Assembly (NCBI GenBank): GCA_028407765.1
Contig: JAOOJU010000008.1
Coordinates: forward strand, 1 to 32,406
Direction of reading: 5' to 3'
DNA length: 32,406 nucleotides
Source of the DNA: Rickettsiales bacterium
GTDB lineage: Bacteria > Pseudomonadota > Alphaproteobacteria > Methylaequorales > Methylaequoraceae
A program made the translations under genes and the position numbers. The notes beneath the pieces were generated by a model. The model did no database searches. It was not told the origin of the DNA and saw only the letters and a program-made list of their open reading frames with translations. Below, piece after piece: positions 6,882-15,669 of this stretch (positions are counted from its first letter, which is position 1; each line of letters begins with the position of its first letter).

Positions 6882-8223
6882 TTTTTTTCTACTAATTTTT
6901 TTTTTTTCAAACCTTTGTAATTCTAAAGAAATACTGAATCAGAGTTTGAAAGATGTTTTAGTAAATACATATTACTACAGTCCAAAAATCAAAGTTCAAA
7001 GAGAGTTTTTATACGAAAAAGATGAGTTGATACCACAGGCATACTCAGATTTTAGACCAAAAATTGAGGGTTATTATGCGAAAGGAAAAATTGACACAGC
7101 AATAGCAGGGTCTAATTTCATAGCTGATGGAGTCAGGACAGAAACTAATCAAGGTATAAAAATCACTCAACCATTATTTAATGGTGGGAGCTCTGTTTAT
7201 GGAATTACTGCAGCTAAAAATGAAATTATTGCTCAAAGGTTTAAACTTAAAGAAACAGAACAAGATGTTCTTCTAGAAGCAATAAAAGTATATTCAAGTT
7301 TAGCATCTAAGAAAACTGAGATTATTCTAAATGAGAAAAATTTAGAGTTTTTAAAAAAACAACTAGATTTAGTGGAAGATCAATTTCAGATTGGAGAAAC
7401 AACATTGACTGATGTTTCAATATCTAAAGCTAGACTACTTCTTGCAGAATCAGAATTAATAAAATCTAATAGTGACCTTTTAGCATTAAATTCAAAATAT
7501 GAAGCATTGATAGGAGTGAAACCTGTAAATCCTGAATTATTTTTTGATTTTCCAGATTTTAAAGAAAATATAAATGAAATCTCAAAACAAACAGTTTTAA
7601 ACAATCCACATCTTGAAAGTATTAACTTTGAAATAAGGACATTGGAAAGTAAAATTAAAAGTCTTTATTCTCAAAAACTTCCATCAGTAAAATTAGAAGC
7701 TGAAGCAAAAAAAAATAAAGGATATTATCGTTCAGACAGTTCAAGGGAAGTTATGTCATTGTATGCAACAGTAACTGTTCCTCTATATCAAGCTGGTTCA
7801 GCTTCTTCAAAAATAAGAGAGTTTAAGAAAAAAGTTTCTTCAAAAGTTCAATACAAAAAAACAAGAATTAATGAGATAAAATATAACCTTATTGAAACAT
7901 GGTCCAAATATAACTCTTCTAAATCAAAAATAATTGCATACCAAAAACAAATTGAGGCAAATAATAAGTTTTTAGATGGATTAAAACAAGAACTTTTTCT
8001 TGGTGAGAGAACAATTTTAGATATACTCGACGCTGAACAAGAGTTAGTTCAGTCAGAGTTCAATTTAATCAAAAGTAGAGAAGAGAATTTTAATACTTAT
8101 TTTGAAATTTTATATTTTATGGGTAATTTAAATTCAGTTTATTTAGATTTACCAGTTGAACATTTTGATGACACTAGGAATTATAATAAAATAAAATATA
8201 AATGGTTAGATATTATTGAGTGA
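6865..8223 (+). CDS. tolC: TolC-family outer membrane efflux protein
   Basis: A 452-residue outer membrane channel-tunnel subunit that should trimerise and dock with inner-membrane pumps or type I secretion systems. A signal peptide is clear: a short basic start, the hydrophobic LLIFFFSNL, then a cleavage region near residue 20 (CNS/KE). Two internally similar halves are visible. The first has QPLFNGGSSVYGITAAKNEI and the second VPLYQAGSASSKIREFKKK, followed by ILDAEQELVQSEFNL, the usual TolC helical repeats. Length is typical. The start is inside the pcm-like gene and the stop is 3 bp before valS. No membrane-fusion or pump gene is nearby, so its partner is not known from this window. Confidence 0.92.
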   Translation: MILKINFFLLIFFFSNLCNSKEILNQSLKDVLVNTYYYSPKIKVQREFLYEKDELIPQAYSDFRPKIEGYYAKGKIDTAIAGSNFIADGVRTETNQGIKITQPLFNGGSSVYGITAAKNEIIAQRFKLKETEQDVLLEAIKVYSSLASKKTEIILNEKNLEFLKKQLDLVEDQFQIGETTLTDVSISKARLLLAESELIKSNSDLLALNSKYEALIGVKPVNPELFFDFPDFKENINEISKQTVLNNPHLESINFEIRTLESKIKSLYSQKLPSVKLEAEAKKNKGYYRSDSSREVMSLYATVTVPLYQAGSASSKIREFKKKVSSKVQYKKTRINEIKYNLIETWSKYNSSKSKIIAYQKQIEANNKFLDGLKQELFLGERTILDILDAEQELVQSEFNLIKSREENFNTYFEILYFMGNLNSVYLDLPVEHFDDTRNYNKIKYKWLDIIE

Positions 8224-8226
8224 TAA

Positions 8227-10839
8227 ATGATTGAAAAAAGATTTAATCCTGATTTATTTGAAAAAGAGTGTCTTTCATATTGGCAAAAAAATAAAAAATT
8301 TAAATTTAAAGACTCTGATGACTTAGAACCATATTGTATTATGATGCCACCTCCAAATATAACTGGAAATCTTCATATTGGTCATGCTCTAACTTTTTCT
8401 TTACAAGATATATTAGTAAGATTTCAAAAAAAAATGGGAAAATCTGTTTTATGGCAACCAGGTACAGATCACGCTGGAATTGCTACAGAAATAATTGTTG
8501 AAAAAAATATTTTAAATAATGGCAAAGAGAAAAAAAAAATAGGAAGAGAAAAGTTCATCGAAGAGGTTTGGAAATGGAAAGAAAACTCTGGATCAATGAT
8601 AATTGAACAATTAAAAAGAATGGGAACGTCTGTTGATTGGGATAGAAGTAGATTTACTATGGATGAGGGGTTAAGTAAAGCAGTAAAGCATGTTTTTGTG
8701 AAACTATATAATGAAGGAATAATATATAAAGATAAGAGATTAGTTAACTGGGACCCAGAACTTAAAACTGCAGTTTCAGATCTTGAAGTGAATCAAAAAG
8801 AAGTGAATGGTAAAATCTGGTTTTTAAATTACAAAATCTATAATTCTGATGATGTAATTAGTATTGCTACAACAAGACCTGAAACGATTTTTGCTGATAC
8901 AGCGATTGCTATTCACCCAAAAAATAATAAACTTAAAAAATTTATTGGTCAAATAGCAGTTATTCCAATTTTAGGAAAAAAGATACCAATAATCGGAGAT
9001 TCATATGCGGATCCAGAAAAAGGAACTGGAGCAGTAAAAATAACTCCAGGGCATGATTTTAATGATTTTATAGTGGGTAAAAGAAATGATTTGCAGATTA
9101 TAAATATTTTTGATGAATCAGCTTGTATGAATAATAATGTCCCTAAAAAATTTATTGGACTTAATCGTTATCTTGCCAGAAAAAAAATTGTTGAGGAACT
9201 GAAAAAATCTAATCAAGTAATAAAAATAGAAGATAACCCAATGACTATTCCTATCGGAGACCGATCCGGGGAGGTAATTGAGCCTTTACTTACTGAACAG
9301 TGGTATTGTGACGCAAAAAAATTATCTAAACCAATTAAAAAGTATATTGAAAAATCTAAATTAAATTTTCATCCTTCGAATTGGGTTAACACCTTTAATA
9401 ATTGGATAGAAAATATTGAACCATGGTGTATTTCAAGACAGATTTGGTGGGGCCATAGAATACCGGCATGGTATTCAAAATGTGGAAAAATTTTTGTTGC
9501 CGAGAATGAAAAAGAAGCAATACAACATGCAAAAGAATATTTTGGAAAAAATTCTTTTAGATTATCCCAGGATAACGATGTATTAGATACATGGTTTTCC
9601 TCTGCGTTGTGGCCATTTAGTACTCTAGGTTGGCCAAGTAAAAATAGTGATCTTAAGAGGTTTTATCCCACAAATGTTTTGATTACCGGTTTTGATATTA
9701 TATTTTTTTGGGTGGCTAGAATGGTTATGATGGGAATAAAATTTATTGGAGATATTCCATTTAAAAATGTTTATATCCATCCATTAGTAAAAGATGAGAA
9801 TGGAAAAAAAATGTCTAAATCAAAAGGAAATGTGATTGATCCAATTAAATTAATTAAAGTTTATGGATCAGATGCATTGAGATTTACTCTAGTTTCTTCA
9901 GCCTCACAAGGAAGAGACATTAAATTATCCAATAAACTTGTTGAGACAAATCGGAATTTCATTACTAAAATATGGAATGTTGCCAGATTTTTTGAAATGA
10001 ATAAATTTAATTCCAATTCAAAATTTGAACCAGAAAATATTTCATTAGATATCAATCATTGGATTTATATTCAATTTTATGAAACTCAAAAAAAGGTAAT
10101 TAGTTATTTAGAAAAGTTTCAGTTCAATTACGCTACAGATAAACTCTACCAATTCATATGGAATGATTTTTGTGATCTTTATATTGAATTAATTAAGCCG
10201 TATTTAAAAGATAAAAAATACTTTTCTGAAGTGAACAGCACTTTTTCCTGGATTTTTATTAATATTCTAAATCTTTCAAACCCATTTCTACCCTTTATTA
10301 CAGAAGAAATTTCTTTTCGACTGGGTTTTACCAAAGAGTTTAATTTATTTGAGAAAAATTATCAAAATCTGAATAAAGGTTCATTTGAACCTAAAAGAAA
10401 AAAGATTTTTGATAAATTAATAATTTTTATTAGAGATTTTCGAGATTTCCTAACAAATAAAAAACTTCCAAATTCGTATGATTTATATGTATTTGATTTA
10501 AATAAAGTAAGTTTTTTAGAAGATAATAAAAGAATTATTCAATCTGTTTTTAGAGTTAATGAAATAATCTATAATAAAATAGAAGTTGAAAAAAATGCTG
10601 ACATCTTTATTTCTTCAGAGTTAAAATTTGGTGTAATTGTCCAAAATAAAAATTCATTTGAGAAATTAGAAGAAAAAGTAAATTTTTACAGAAAAGAAAT
10701 AACTTTTTTATCAAGAAATTTAAATAATGATAATTTTTTAAAAAATGCACCAAAAAAAATAATTGACGAACAATCAGAAAAATTAAAAAGTGCTAAAACT
10801 AGTTTGGAATTGATCGAAAATTCTATTAAAAATAAATAA
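8227..10839 (+). CDS. valS: Valine--tRNA ligase
   Basis: A class I aminoacyl-tRNA synthetase that charges tRNA-Val in the cytoplasm, with an editing domain against threonine. The 870-residue length fits the bacterial short form. Visible are the HIGH motif (50-53, in NLHIGHAL), the editing-domain stretch with TTRPETIFADTA and KGTGAVKITPGHD, the WWGHRIPAWY segment, and KMSKS (528-532). The C-terminus is lysine/glutamate-rich and matches the coiled-coil tRNA-binding arm of ValRS. It follows tolC by 3 bp and shares one base with the next gene (TAATG). In many alphaproteobacteria popZ/DUF2497 sits between tolC and valS, but there is no room for it here. Confidence 0.98.
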   Translation: MIEKRFNPDLFEKECLSYWQKNKKFKFKDSDDLEPYCIMMPPPNITGNLHIGHALTFSLQDILVRFQKKMGKSVLWQPGTDHAGIATEIIVEKNILNNGKEKKKIGREKFIEEVWKWKENSGSMIIEQLKRMGTSVDWDRSRFTMDEGLSKAVKHVFVKLYNEGIIYKDKRLVNWDPELKTAVSDLEVNQKEVNGKIWFLNYKIYNSDDVISIATTRPETIFADTAIAIHPKNNKLKKFIGQIAVIPILGKKIPIIGDSYADPEKGTGAVKITPGHDFNDFIVGKRNDLQIINIFDESACMNNNVPKKFIGLNRYLARKKIVEELKKSNQVIKIEDNPMTIPIGDRSGEVIEPLLTEQWYCDAKKLSKPIKKYIEKSKLNFHPSNWVNTFNNWIENIEPWCISRQIWWGHRIPAWYSKCGKIFVAENEKEAIQHAKEYFGKNSFRLSQDNDVLDTWFSSALWPFSTLGWPSKNSDLKRFYPTNVLITGFDIIFFWVARMVMMGIKFIGDIPFKNVYIHPLVKDENGKKMSKSKGNVIDPIKLIKVYGSDALRFTLVSSASQGRDIKLSNKLVETNRNFITKIWNVARFFEMNKFNSNSKFEPENISLDINHWIYIQFYETQKKVISYLEKFQFNYATDKLYQFIWNDFCDLYIELIKPYLKDKKYFSEVNSTFSWIFINILNLSNPFLPFITEEISFRLGFTKEFNLFEKNYQNLNKGSFEPKRKKIFDKLIIFIRDFRDFLTNKKLPNSYDLYVFDLNKVSFLEDNKRIIQSVFRVNEIIYNKIEVEKNADIFISSELKFGVIVQNKNSFEKLEEKVNFYRKEITFLSRNLNNDNFLKNAPKKIIDEQSEKLKSAKTSLELIENSIKNK

Positions 10840-11618
10840 TGTATAGTTTTAAGTTTAAGAAATTAAATTTTATTACCAATTGCTCCTTCAATAATAATTT
10901 AAAAAAATTAATAATTCTTCCTGGGTTGGGATGTGAAGCAAAGGAATACAAATATTTATTTAGAATGTCATCTTTAAAGTATCAGATAATAGTTATCGAA
11001 GTTCCTGGTCATAATTTTTCATATTTAAACTGTAAAAATGATTTTCTCTTAGATTTTGCCAAACAAATTTTCTTATTTATAAAGTTAAATAATTTAAAAA
11101 ATATCACATTCTATGGACATTCAATTTCATGTATAACAATTATTTTACTTTTTAAAAATTTTATTAAAAAAATTAAAAATTATAAATTTATCATTAATGA
11201 AGGTAACTTAGTTGAATCAGACTGTTCAAATGTTACAAAAAAAACTTATATGTATGAAAAGAGTTATTTTTTTGATACTGGATTTTCAAAACTATGCAAA
11301 ATTTGTTCTTCTTCAAATGATGTAACAGTTAAAAATTGGTCTTTATCTTTAAGAAAATTATCATCAAAAAACTTTTACTTTTATTGTAAATCTGCAGTAA
11401 GATGGACTAAGAAAACTAATTTATTAAGTTATTATAAGATTTTATTTAAAAAAAAAATTTACATATATGGAGAAAAAAGTAAAAATCAACAATTGTTAGA
11501 AATGTTAAATGGTGAAAAAAAGATTTGTATTCAAAACGCTGGGCATTTTTCGCACATTTATAATAAATCAAGCTTAAAGAATATTTTAATAAAATTTTTG
11601 AATAATAGTGAAAGATAA
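10839..11618 (+). CDS. Alpha/beta hydrolase-fold protein
   Basis: A 259-residue protein with an alpha/beta hydrolase outline. An oxyanion-type LPGLGCEAKEY follows the first strand (27-37), the nucleophile elbow is GHSIS (Ser about 95), and a late NAGHFSHI supplies a candidate catalytic histidine (about 236). The strand before the histidine reads IYIYGEKSKN, where many relatives have G-x-x-D, so the usual acid is not obvious. It may sit elsewhere or the protein may be atypical. The gene is very AT-rich and lysine-rich. It is coupled to valS (one-base overlap) and abuts ilvD with no gap. Substrate is unknown; esterase, thioesterase or lipase-like activities are all possible. Confidence 0.7.
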   Translation: MYSFKFKKLNFITNCSFNNNLKKLIILPGLGCEAKEYKYLFRMSSLKYQIIVIEVPGHNFSYLNCKNDFLLDFAKQIFLFIKLNNLKNITFYGHSISCITIILLFKNFIKKIKNYKFIINEGNLVESDCSNVTKKTYMYEKSYFFDTGFSKLCKICSSSNDVTVKNWSLSLRKLSSKNFYFYCKSAVRWTKKTNLLSYYKILFKKKIYIYGEKSKNQQLLEMLNGEKKICIQNAGHFSHIYNKSSLKNILIKFLNNSER

Positions 11619-13334
11619 ATGATAGATAAATCAAAGTTACCAAGTAGATATGTGAGTATTGGACCCGAATCAGCACCTCATAGATCTTATTACTATGCAA
11701 TGGGTATGAAGGAAAATGAAATAAACCAACCCTTTGTTGGAGTAGCGACATGTTGGAATGAGGCAGCACCATGTAATATTTCTTTATCAAGGCAAGCTCA
11801 GTCTGTAAAAAATGGTGTAAAGAAAAACTTAGGAACACCCAGAGAATTCACTACAATAAGTGTTACAGATGGTATTGCAATGGGTCATGAAGGCATGAAA
11901 TCTTCCTTAGTCTCTAGAGATATAATTGCTGATTCTATAGAGGTAACTATAAGAGGTCATTGCTATGACGGTCTTGTTGGTATAGCAGGTTGTGATAAAT
12001 CACTACCAGGAATTATGATGGCTATGATTAGATTAAATATTCCCTCTGTTTTTTTATATGGTGGCTCAATTTTACCTGGTGTATACAAGAACAAACAGGT
12101 TACCGTTCAAGATGTTTTTGAAGCTGTAGGAGAATTCGATGCAAAAAAAATAACAGAAGAGGAGCTTTTTGAATTAGAAAAAGTTGCATGTCCTTCTGCT
12201 GGGTCGTGTGGAGGTCAATTTACAGCAAATACTATGGCTTGTGTATCAGAAGCTATTGGATTGGCTTTGCCAGGTTCAACATCTACTCCTGCTCCTTATG
12301 AATCAAGAGATAAATTTTCTTATGAAGCTGGAATTACAGTAATGGATTTGATCAATAATCAAATAAAACCACGAGATATTGTCACAAAAAAATCTCTTGA
12401 GAATGCAGCAAGAATTGTTGCTGCTAGCGGAGGCTCAACAAATGCAGCTCTCCATTTACCAGCTTTAGCAAATGAAGCCGGAATAAGTTTTGACATAATG
12501 GATGTGGCTAATATTTTCAAAAAGACTCCATACATAGCAGATCTTAAACCAGGAGGAAAGTATCTTGCAAAAGATTTATTTGATATTGGTGGAGTTCCAA
12601 TAATCATGAAAGCTCTTTTAGAGGGTGGTTATCTTCACTCTGATTGTATAACTGTGACAGGTAAATCTATTGGAGAAAATTTATCAAAAACTAAATTTGA
12701 TTCAACTTCACAAAATATAATTTATTCAACAAAAAAACCAATTTCAGTAACAGGAGGTGTAGTTGGTTTAAAGGGAAATTTGGCTCCAGAGGGTGCAATT
12801 GTTAAAACGGCAGGGATGGCATCATTATTTTTCAAGGGAATTGCTAGATGTTTTGACTGTGAGGAAGACGCATTTTTAGCAGTCAAGAAAAGAGATTATA
12901 AAGAAGGTGATGTTATTGTAATAAGGTATGAAGGGCCAAAGGGAGGACCAGGTATGCGAGAAATGCTTGCTACAACTGCTGCTTTATATGGTCAAGGAAT
13001 GGGTGAAAAAGTAGCTTTAATTACTGATGGAAGATTTTCGGGAGCTACCAGGGGATTTTGTGTTGGACATGTATGTCCTGAAGCAGCATCCGGTGGTATT
13101 ATTGCTTTAGTTGAAAATGGTGATGAAATTATGATTGATGCTGATAAAGGAAAAATAGAACTGTTTGTTTCAGATAAAGAGATTCAAATTAGAAAGAAGA
13201 AATGGAAAACTAAGTCAAATAATTTCACATCAGGAGCTTTATGGAAATATGCACAAACAGTTGGTTCAGCAAAAAATGGTGCGGTTACACATCCAGGTGC
13301 TAGTAAAGAAAAAAAAATTTTTTCAGATATCTAA
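11619..13334 (+). CDS. ilvD: Dihydroxy-acid dehydratase
   Basis: Catalyses dehydration of 2,3-dihydroxy-isovalerate and 2,3-dihydroxy-3-methylvalerate to 2-oxo acids, the third common step of valine, isoleucine and leucine synthesis. The 571-residue length, GCDKSLPG (124-131) and [10 protein letters not shown] (190-199) match the short IlvD class described as [2Fe-2S] in plants and mycobacteria rather than the longer E. coli [4Fe-4S] type. Likely cluster ligands are Cys52, Cys125 and Cys197. The C-terminal signature [15 protein letters not shown] is intact. It is last in the run that begins with the pcm-like gene. Its stop overlaps the convergent xthA stop, leaving no room for an intrinsic terminator between them. 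The other ilv genes are not in the window. Confidence 0.97.
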   Translation: MIDKSKLPSRYVSIGPESAPHRSYYYAMGMKENEINQPFVGVATCWNEAAPCNISLSRQAQSVKNGVKKNLGTPREFTTISVTDGIAMGHEGMKSSLVSRDIIADSIEVTIRGHCYDGLVGIAGCDKSLPGIMMAMIRLNIPSVFLYGGSILPGVYKNKQVTVQDVFEAVGEFDAKKITEEELFELEKVACPSAGSCGGQFTANTMACVSEAIGLALPGSTSTPAPYESRDKFSYEAGITVMDLINNQIKPRDIVTKKSLENAARIVAASGGSTNAALHLPALANEAGISFDIMDVANIFKKTPYIADLKPGGKYLAKDLFDIGGVPIIMKALLEGGYLHSDCITVTGKSIGENLSKTKFDSTSQNIIYSTKKPISVTGGVVGLKGNLAPEGAIVKTAGMASLFFKGIARCFDCEEDAFLAVKKRDYKEGDVIVIRYEGPKGGPGMREMLATTAALYGQGMGEKVALITDGRFSGATRGFCVGHVCPEAASGGIIALVENGDEIMIDADKGKIELFVSDKEIQIRKKKWKTKSNNFTSGALWKYAQTVGSAKNGAVTHPGASKEKKIFSDI

Positions 13335-14113
13335 CTTAAATCAATCCATATGGGTGTGTGATCAGATGGCCTCTCTAAACCTCTAATCTCAGAATCTATT
13401 CCAAAATTTTTTGTTTGTTCTAATAAATTTGGTGAAATAAGAAAGTGATCAATTAGTAGTCCATCATTTCTCTCCCAAGATGCTTTTTGGTAATCCCAAA
13501 AACTAAATTTTTCTCCTGGTTCATAGAAATCTCTGATTATATTTATCATACCAATGCCTAAAATTTCTCTGAATTTCTTTCGTATAACAATATTTCCAAG
13601 GGCATCATTAATCCAATTATTGAAATTATTTACATCCTTTTCGTTTTCCAAAACGTTAAAATCTCCTCCTACAATAACTTTTTCCTCATTTTTAATATAT
13701 GGCATAATTAAATCTATAAGTTTCTCATACCATTCAATCTTATTCGAAAATTTTTGTGAATCAGAAATAGGATTTCCGTTAGGAGCGTAAATATTATAAA
13801 TATTAGTTTTTAGTTTATTAGATGAATATTTTATAATTCTTGCTTCCTGTATGTTAGTTAGATTGACTTTCGTTGTTATATCTAAGCTATCTATTAAATT
13901 TTTCTTAACTAAAATAGCAACTCCATTTCTTCCTTTTTGGCCATATATATGACTTTTGAAACCTAATTCCAAAAAAAAGTCTACTGGAAACTGTGCTGAT
14001 TCACACTTTATTTCTTGAAGTAAAACTATCGAAGGATTTCTTTTTTTAACCCAGTTTTTAAATATTTCTAATCTAATTCTAACAGAGTTTATATTCCAAG
14101 AAGCAAGGATCAT
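13331..14113 (-). CDS. xthA: Exodeoxyribonuclease III / AP endonuclease
   Basis: A 260-residue member of the EEP (exonuclease-endonuclease-phosphatase) superfamily that acts in base-excision repair. It incises abasic sites and removes 3' blocking groups. Catalytic features are present: N7 in LASWNINS, E34 in LLQEIKCE, a GGDFNV segment around residue 150, and the C-terminal PSDHTPI with the active Asp-His pair. The length is normal. The ATG lies 11 bp beyond the erpA-type stop on the same strand, so xthA is probably co-transcribed behind it. The 3' end overlaps ilvD convergently. Confidence 0.95.
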   Translation of the reverse strand: MILASWNINSVRIRLEIFKNWVKKRNPSIVLLQEIKCESAQFPVDFFLELGFKSHIYGQKGRNGVAILVKKNLIDSLDITTKVNLTNIQEARIIKYSSNKLKTNIYNIYAPNGNPISDSQKFSNKIEWYEKLIDLIMPYIKNEEKVIVGGDFNVLENEKDVNNFNNWINDALGNIVIRKKFREILGIGMINIIRDFYEPGEKFSFWDYQKASWERNDGLLIDHFLISPNLLEQTKNFGIDSEIRGLERPSDHTPIWIDLS

Positions 14114-14124
14114 TTAAAAAATTT

Positions 14125-14448
14125 TTATATAGAAAAAGATGTTCCACAACCACAAGTTGATGAAGCTTTAGGATTATCTATTTTAAAATACGAACCCATC
14201 ATATCAGAAATGTAATCAATTTTTGAACCTTTTAAAATTTTTAGTGATGTTTTATCAACAAGAATTTTAACATTCTCGTAACAAAATATTTCGTCATCAT
14301 TTCCAACTTCTTCTTCAAAAATGAAATTATACGAGAAGCCTTGACACCCACCACCAGTTATTGAAACTCTAAAAAGACATTCTTTAAGATTTTTTTTCTT
14401 ATTTACTTCTATAATTCTTGAAATAGCATTATTTGTAACAGTAATCAT
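14125..14448 (-). CDS. erpA: HesB/IscA-type iron-sulfur cluster insertion protein
   Basis: A 107-residue A-type carrier that passes Fe-S clusters to apoproteins. The three invariant cysteines are present: C35 in TGGGCQGFSY, and C99 and C101 in the C-terminal CGCGTSFSI. Placement upstream of xthA and divergent from dgt is a familiar alphaproteobacterial order, where the gene is usually annotated erpA or iscA-like. Which A-type paralogue it is cannot be settled by motif alone. One gene away from an Fe-S dehydratase (ilvD) is probably coincidence. A good minus-strand promoter lies just upstream. Confidence 0.9.
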   Translation of the reverse strand: MITVTNNAISRIIEVNKKKNLKECLFRVSITGGGCQGFSYNFIFEEEVGNDDEIFCYENVKILVDKTSLKILKGSKIDYISDMMGSYFKIDNPKASSTCGCGTSFSI

Positions 14449-14480
14449 TGTTCTATTTTTTTTTTATGGTTTAATTCTAT

Positions 14481-14509
14481 TTTATAGCAAAATTATTAAT
14501 ATACATCAA
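14481..14509 (-). promoter_or_regulatory. Predicted promoter of the erpA-xthA unit
   Basis: The minus strand has TTGATG (14504-14509), a 17-bp spacer and TATAAA (14481-14486), preceded by TGC giving an extended -10. This is the best sigma70-like match in the window. It predicts a 5' leader of about 25 nt before the erpA ATG. The dgt promoter must share this 72-bp spacer but is not clear. Confidence 0.5.
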
Positions 14510-14520
14510 AATAAGTAAAA

Positions 14521-15666
14521 ATGAATATTAGTCAACATTCTATTTCTACATCTAAATCATTAGGAAGAGTTTACAAGGAAAATGAAGACTTGCATAGAAC
14601 ATGTTTTATGAGAGATAGAGATCGAATAATTCATTCAACGGCATTTCGTAAATTAAAATATAAAACACAAGTATTTGTTTATCACGAAGGTGATTACTAT
14701 AGAACTAGACTATCTCATAGTATAGAAGTTTCGCAGGTTGCGAGGTCAATTTCAAGAATTTTTCAGGCCAACGATGATCTTTCAGAAGCAATTTCATTGG
14801 CCCATGATCTAGGTCATACCCCATTTGGGCATGCTGGTGAAGAAGCGCTTAATGATAAAATGAAAAATTATGGTGGTTTTGATCATAATTATCAGGCACT
14901 TAAAATCTTAACATCATTGGAAAAAAGATATATTAATTTTGATGGTTTGAATTTAACATGGGAAACTCTTGAAGGAATATTAAAACATAATGGACCTATT
15001 TCTGAAAAAAAAAAAATACCAATTTTTATTCTTAAAATTGTTAAAAAATTTGGTGGTAAATTAAAAAAAAATGCTACATTTGAAGCACAAATTGCAGCAA
15101 TTGCAGATGATGTTGCATATAATAATAATGATATAGATGATGGTATGCATGCTAATTTGTTTAGTATAGAAGAACTTGAACAAATAAAATTGGTAAAAAA
15201 TAGTCTAGAGAAAATAAAGGTTGAGAAGATAGACAAGTCTAACATAAGAATTAGACATGAATTAGTAAGGTTACTTATCAAAAGTATGATTGACGACCTT
15301 GTTATGAATACGGCTTCAAATTTGGAGAAGTTTAAACCTAAAAACAACTATGATGTTCAAAATATTCCTAATAATCTAGTTTGCTTTAGTGATGAGATGA
15401 AAGTAGGTGAAAGTGAACTTAGAAACTTTTTGAAAGAAAGAATGTACAATCATCCAACTGTCAAAACTATGACCTATAAGGCAAAAAAAATTGTTTCAGA
15501 ATTATTTGACTTGTTTGTAAGTGAATATCAACTTCTTCCAGAAGAATGGAGGAATTTTAATAATAAAGAAGAATTACATATTAATGTAGCTGATTTTATA
15601 TCAGGATTGACTGACAAAAATGCAATAACTATTCATAATAAATTCTTTGATTTATATAATTTTTAA
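14521..15666 (+). CDS. dgt: dGTP triphosphohydrolase-like HD-domain protein
   Basis: A 381-residue HD-superfamily dNTP triphosphohydrolase of the shorter, deoxyguanosinetriphosphate triphosphohydrolase-like class common next to argS. It would hydrolyse dNTPs to deoxynucleoside and tripolyphosphate, affecting nucleotide pools. Metal-binding residues are visible: H66 in RTRLSHSIEV, H95-D96 in SLAHDLGHTPFGH, and a later IADDVAYNNND aspartate around residue 195. The N-terminal RDRDRIIHSTAFRKL is a family hallmark. It opens a 12-gene plus-strand run, with argS starting 3 bp after its stop. An A12 tract (15005-15016) lies in the gene. Confidence 0.93.
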   Translation: MNISQHSISTSKSLGRVYKENEDLHRTCFMRDRDRIIHSTAFRKLKYKTQVFVYHEGDYYRTRLSHSIEVSQVARSISRIFQANDDLSEAISLAHDLGHTPFGHAGEEALNDKMKNYGGFDHNYQALKILTSLEKRYINFDGLNLTWETLEGILKHNGPISEKKKIPIFILKIVKKFGGKLKKNATFEAQIAAIADDVAYNNNDIDDGMHANLFSIEELEQIKLVKNSLEKIKVEKIDKSNIRIRHELVRLLIKSMIDDLVMNTASNLEKFKPKNNYDVQNIPNNLVCFSDEMKVGESELRNFLKERMYNHPTVKTMTYKAKKIVSELFDLFVSEYQLLPEEWRNFNNKEELHINVADFISGLTDKNAITIHNKFFDLYNF

Positions 15667-15669
15667 AAA

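Noticed and set aside
11446-11838. 130-aa minus-strand ORF across the hydrolase/ilvD junction
   Set aside because: It spans two real genes antisense and its product is low-complexity.
14892-15347. 151-aa minus-strand ORF opposite dgt
   Set aside because: It is a shadow of dgt, whose HD residues and full length are intact. The serine/leucine/isoleucine-rich product is what antisense of lysine-rich AT-rich genes gives.
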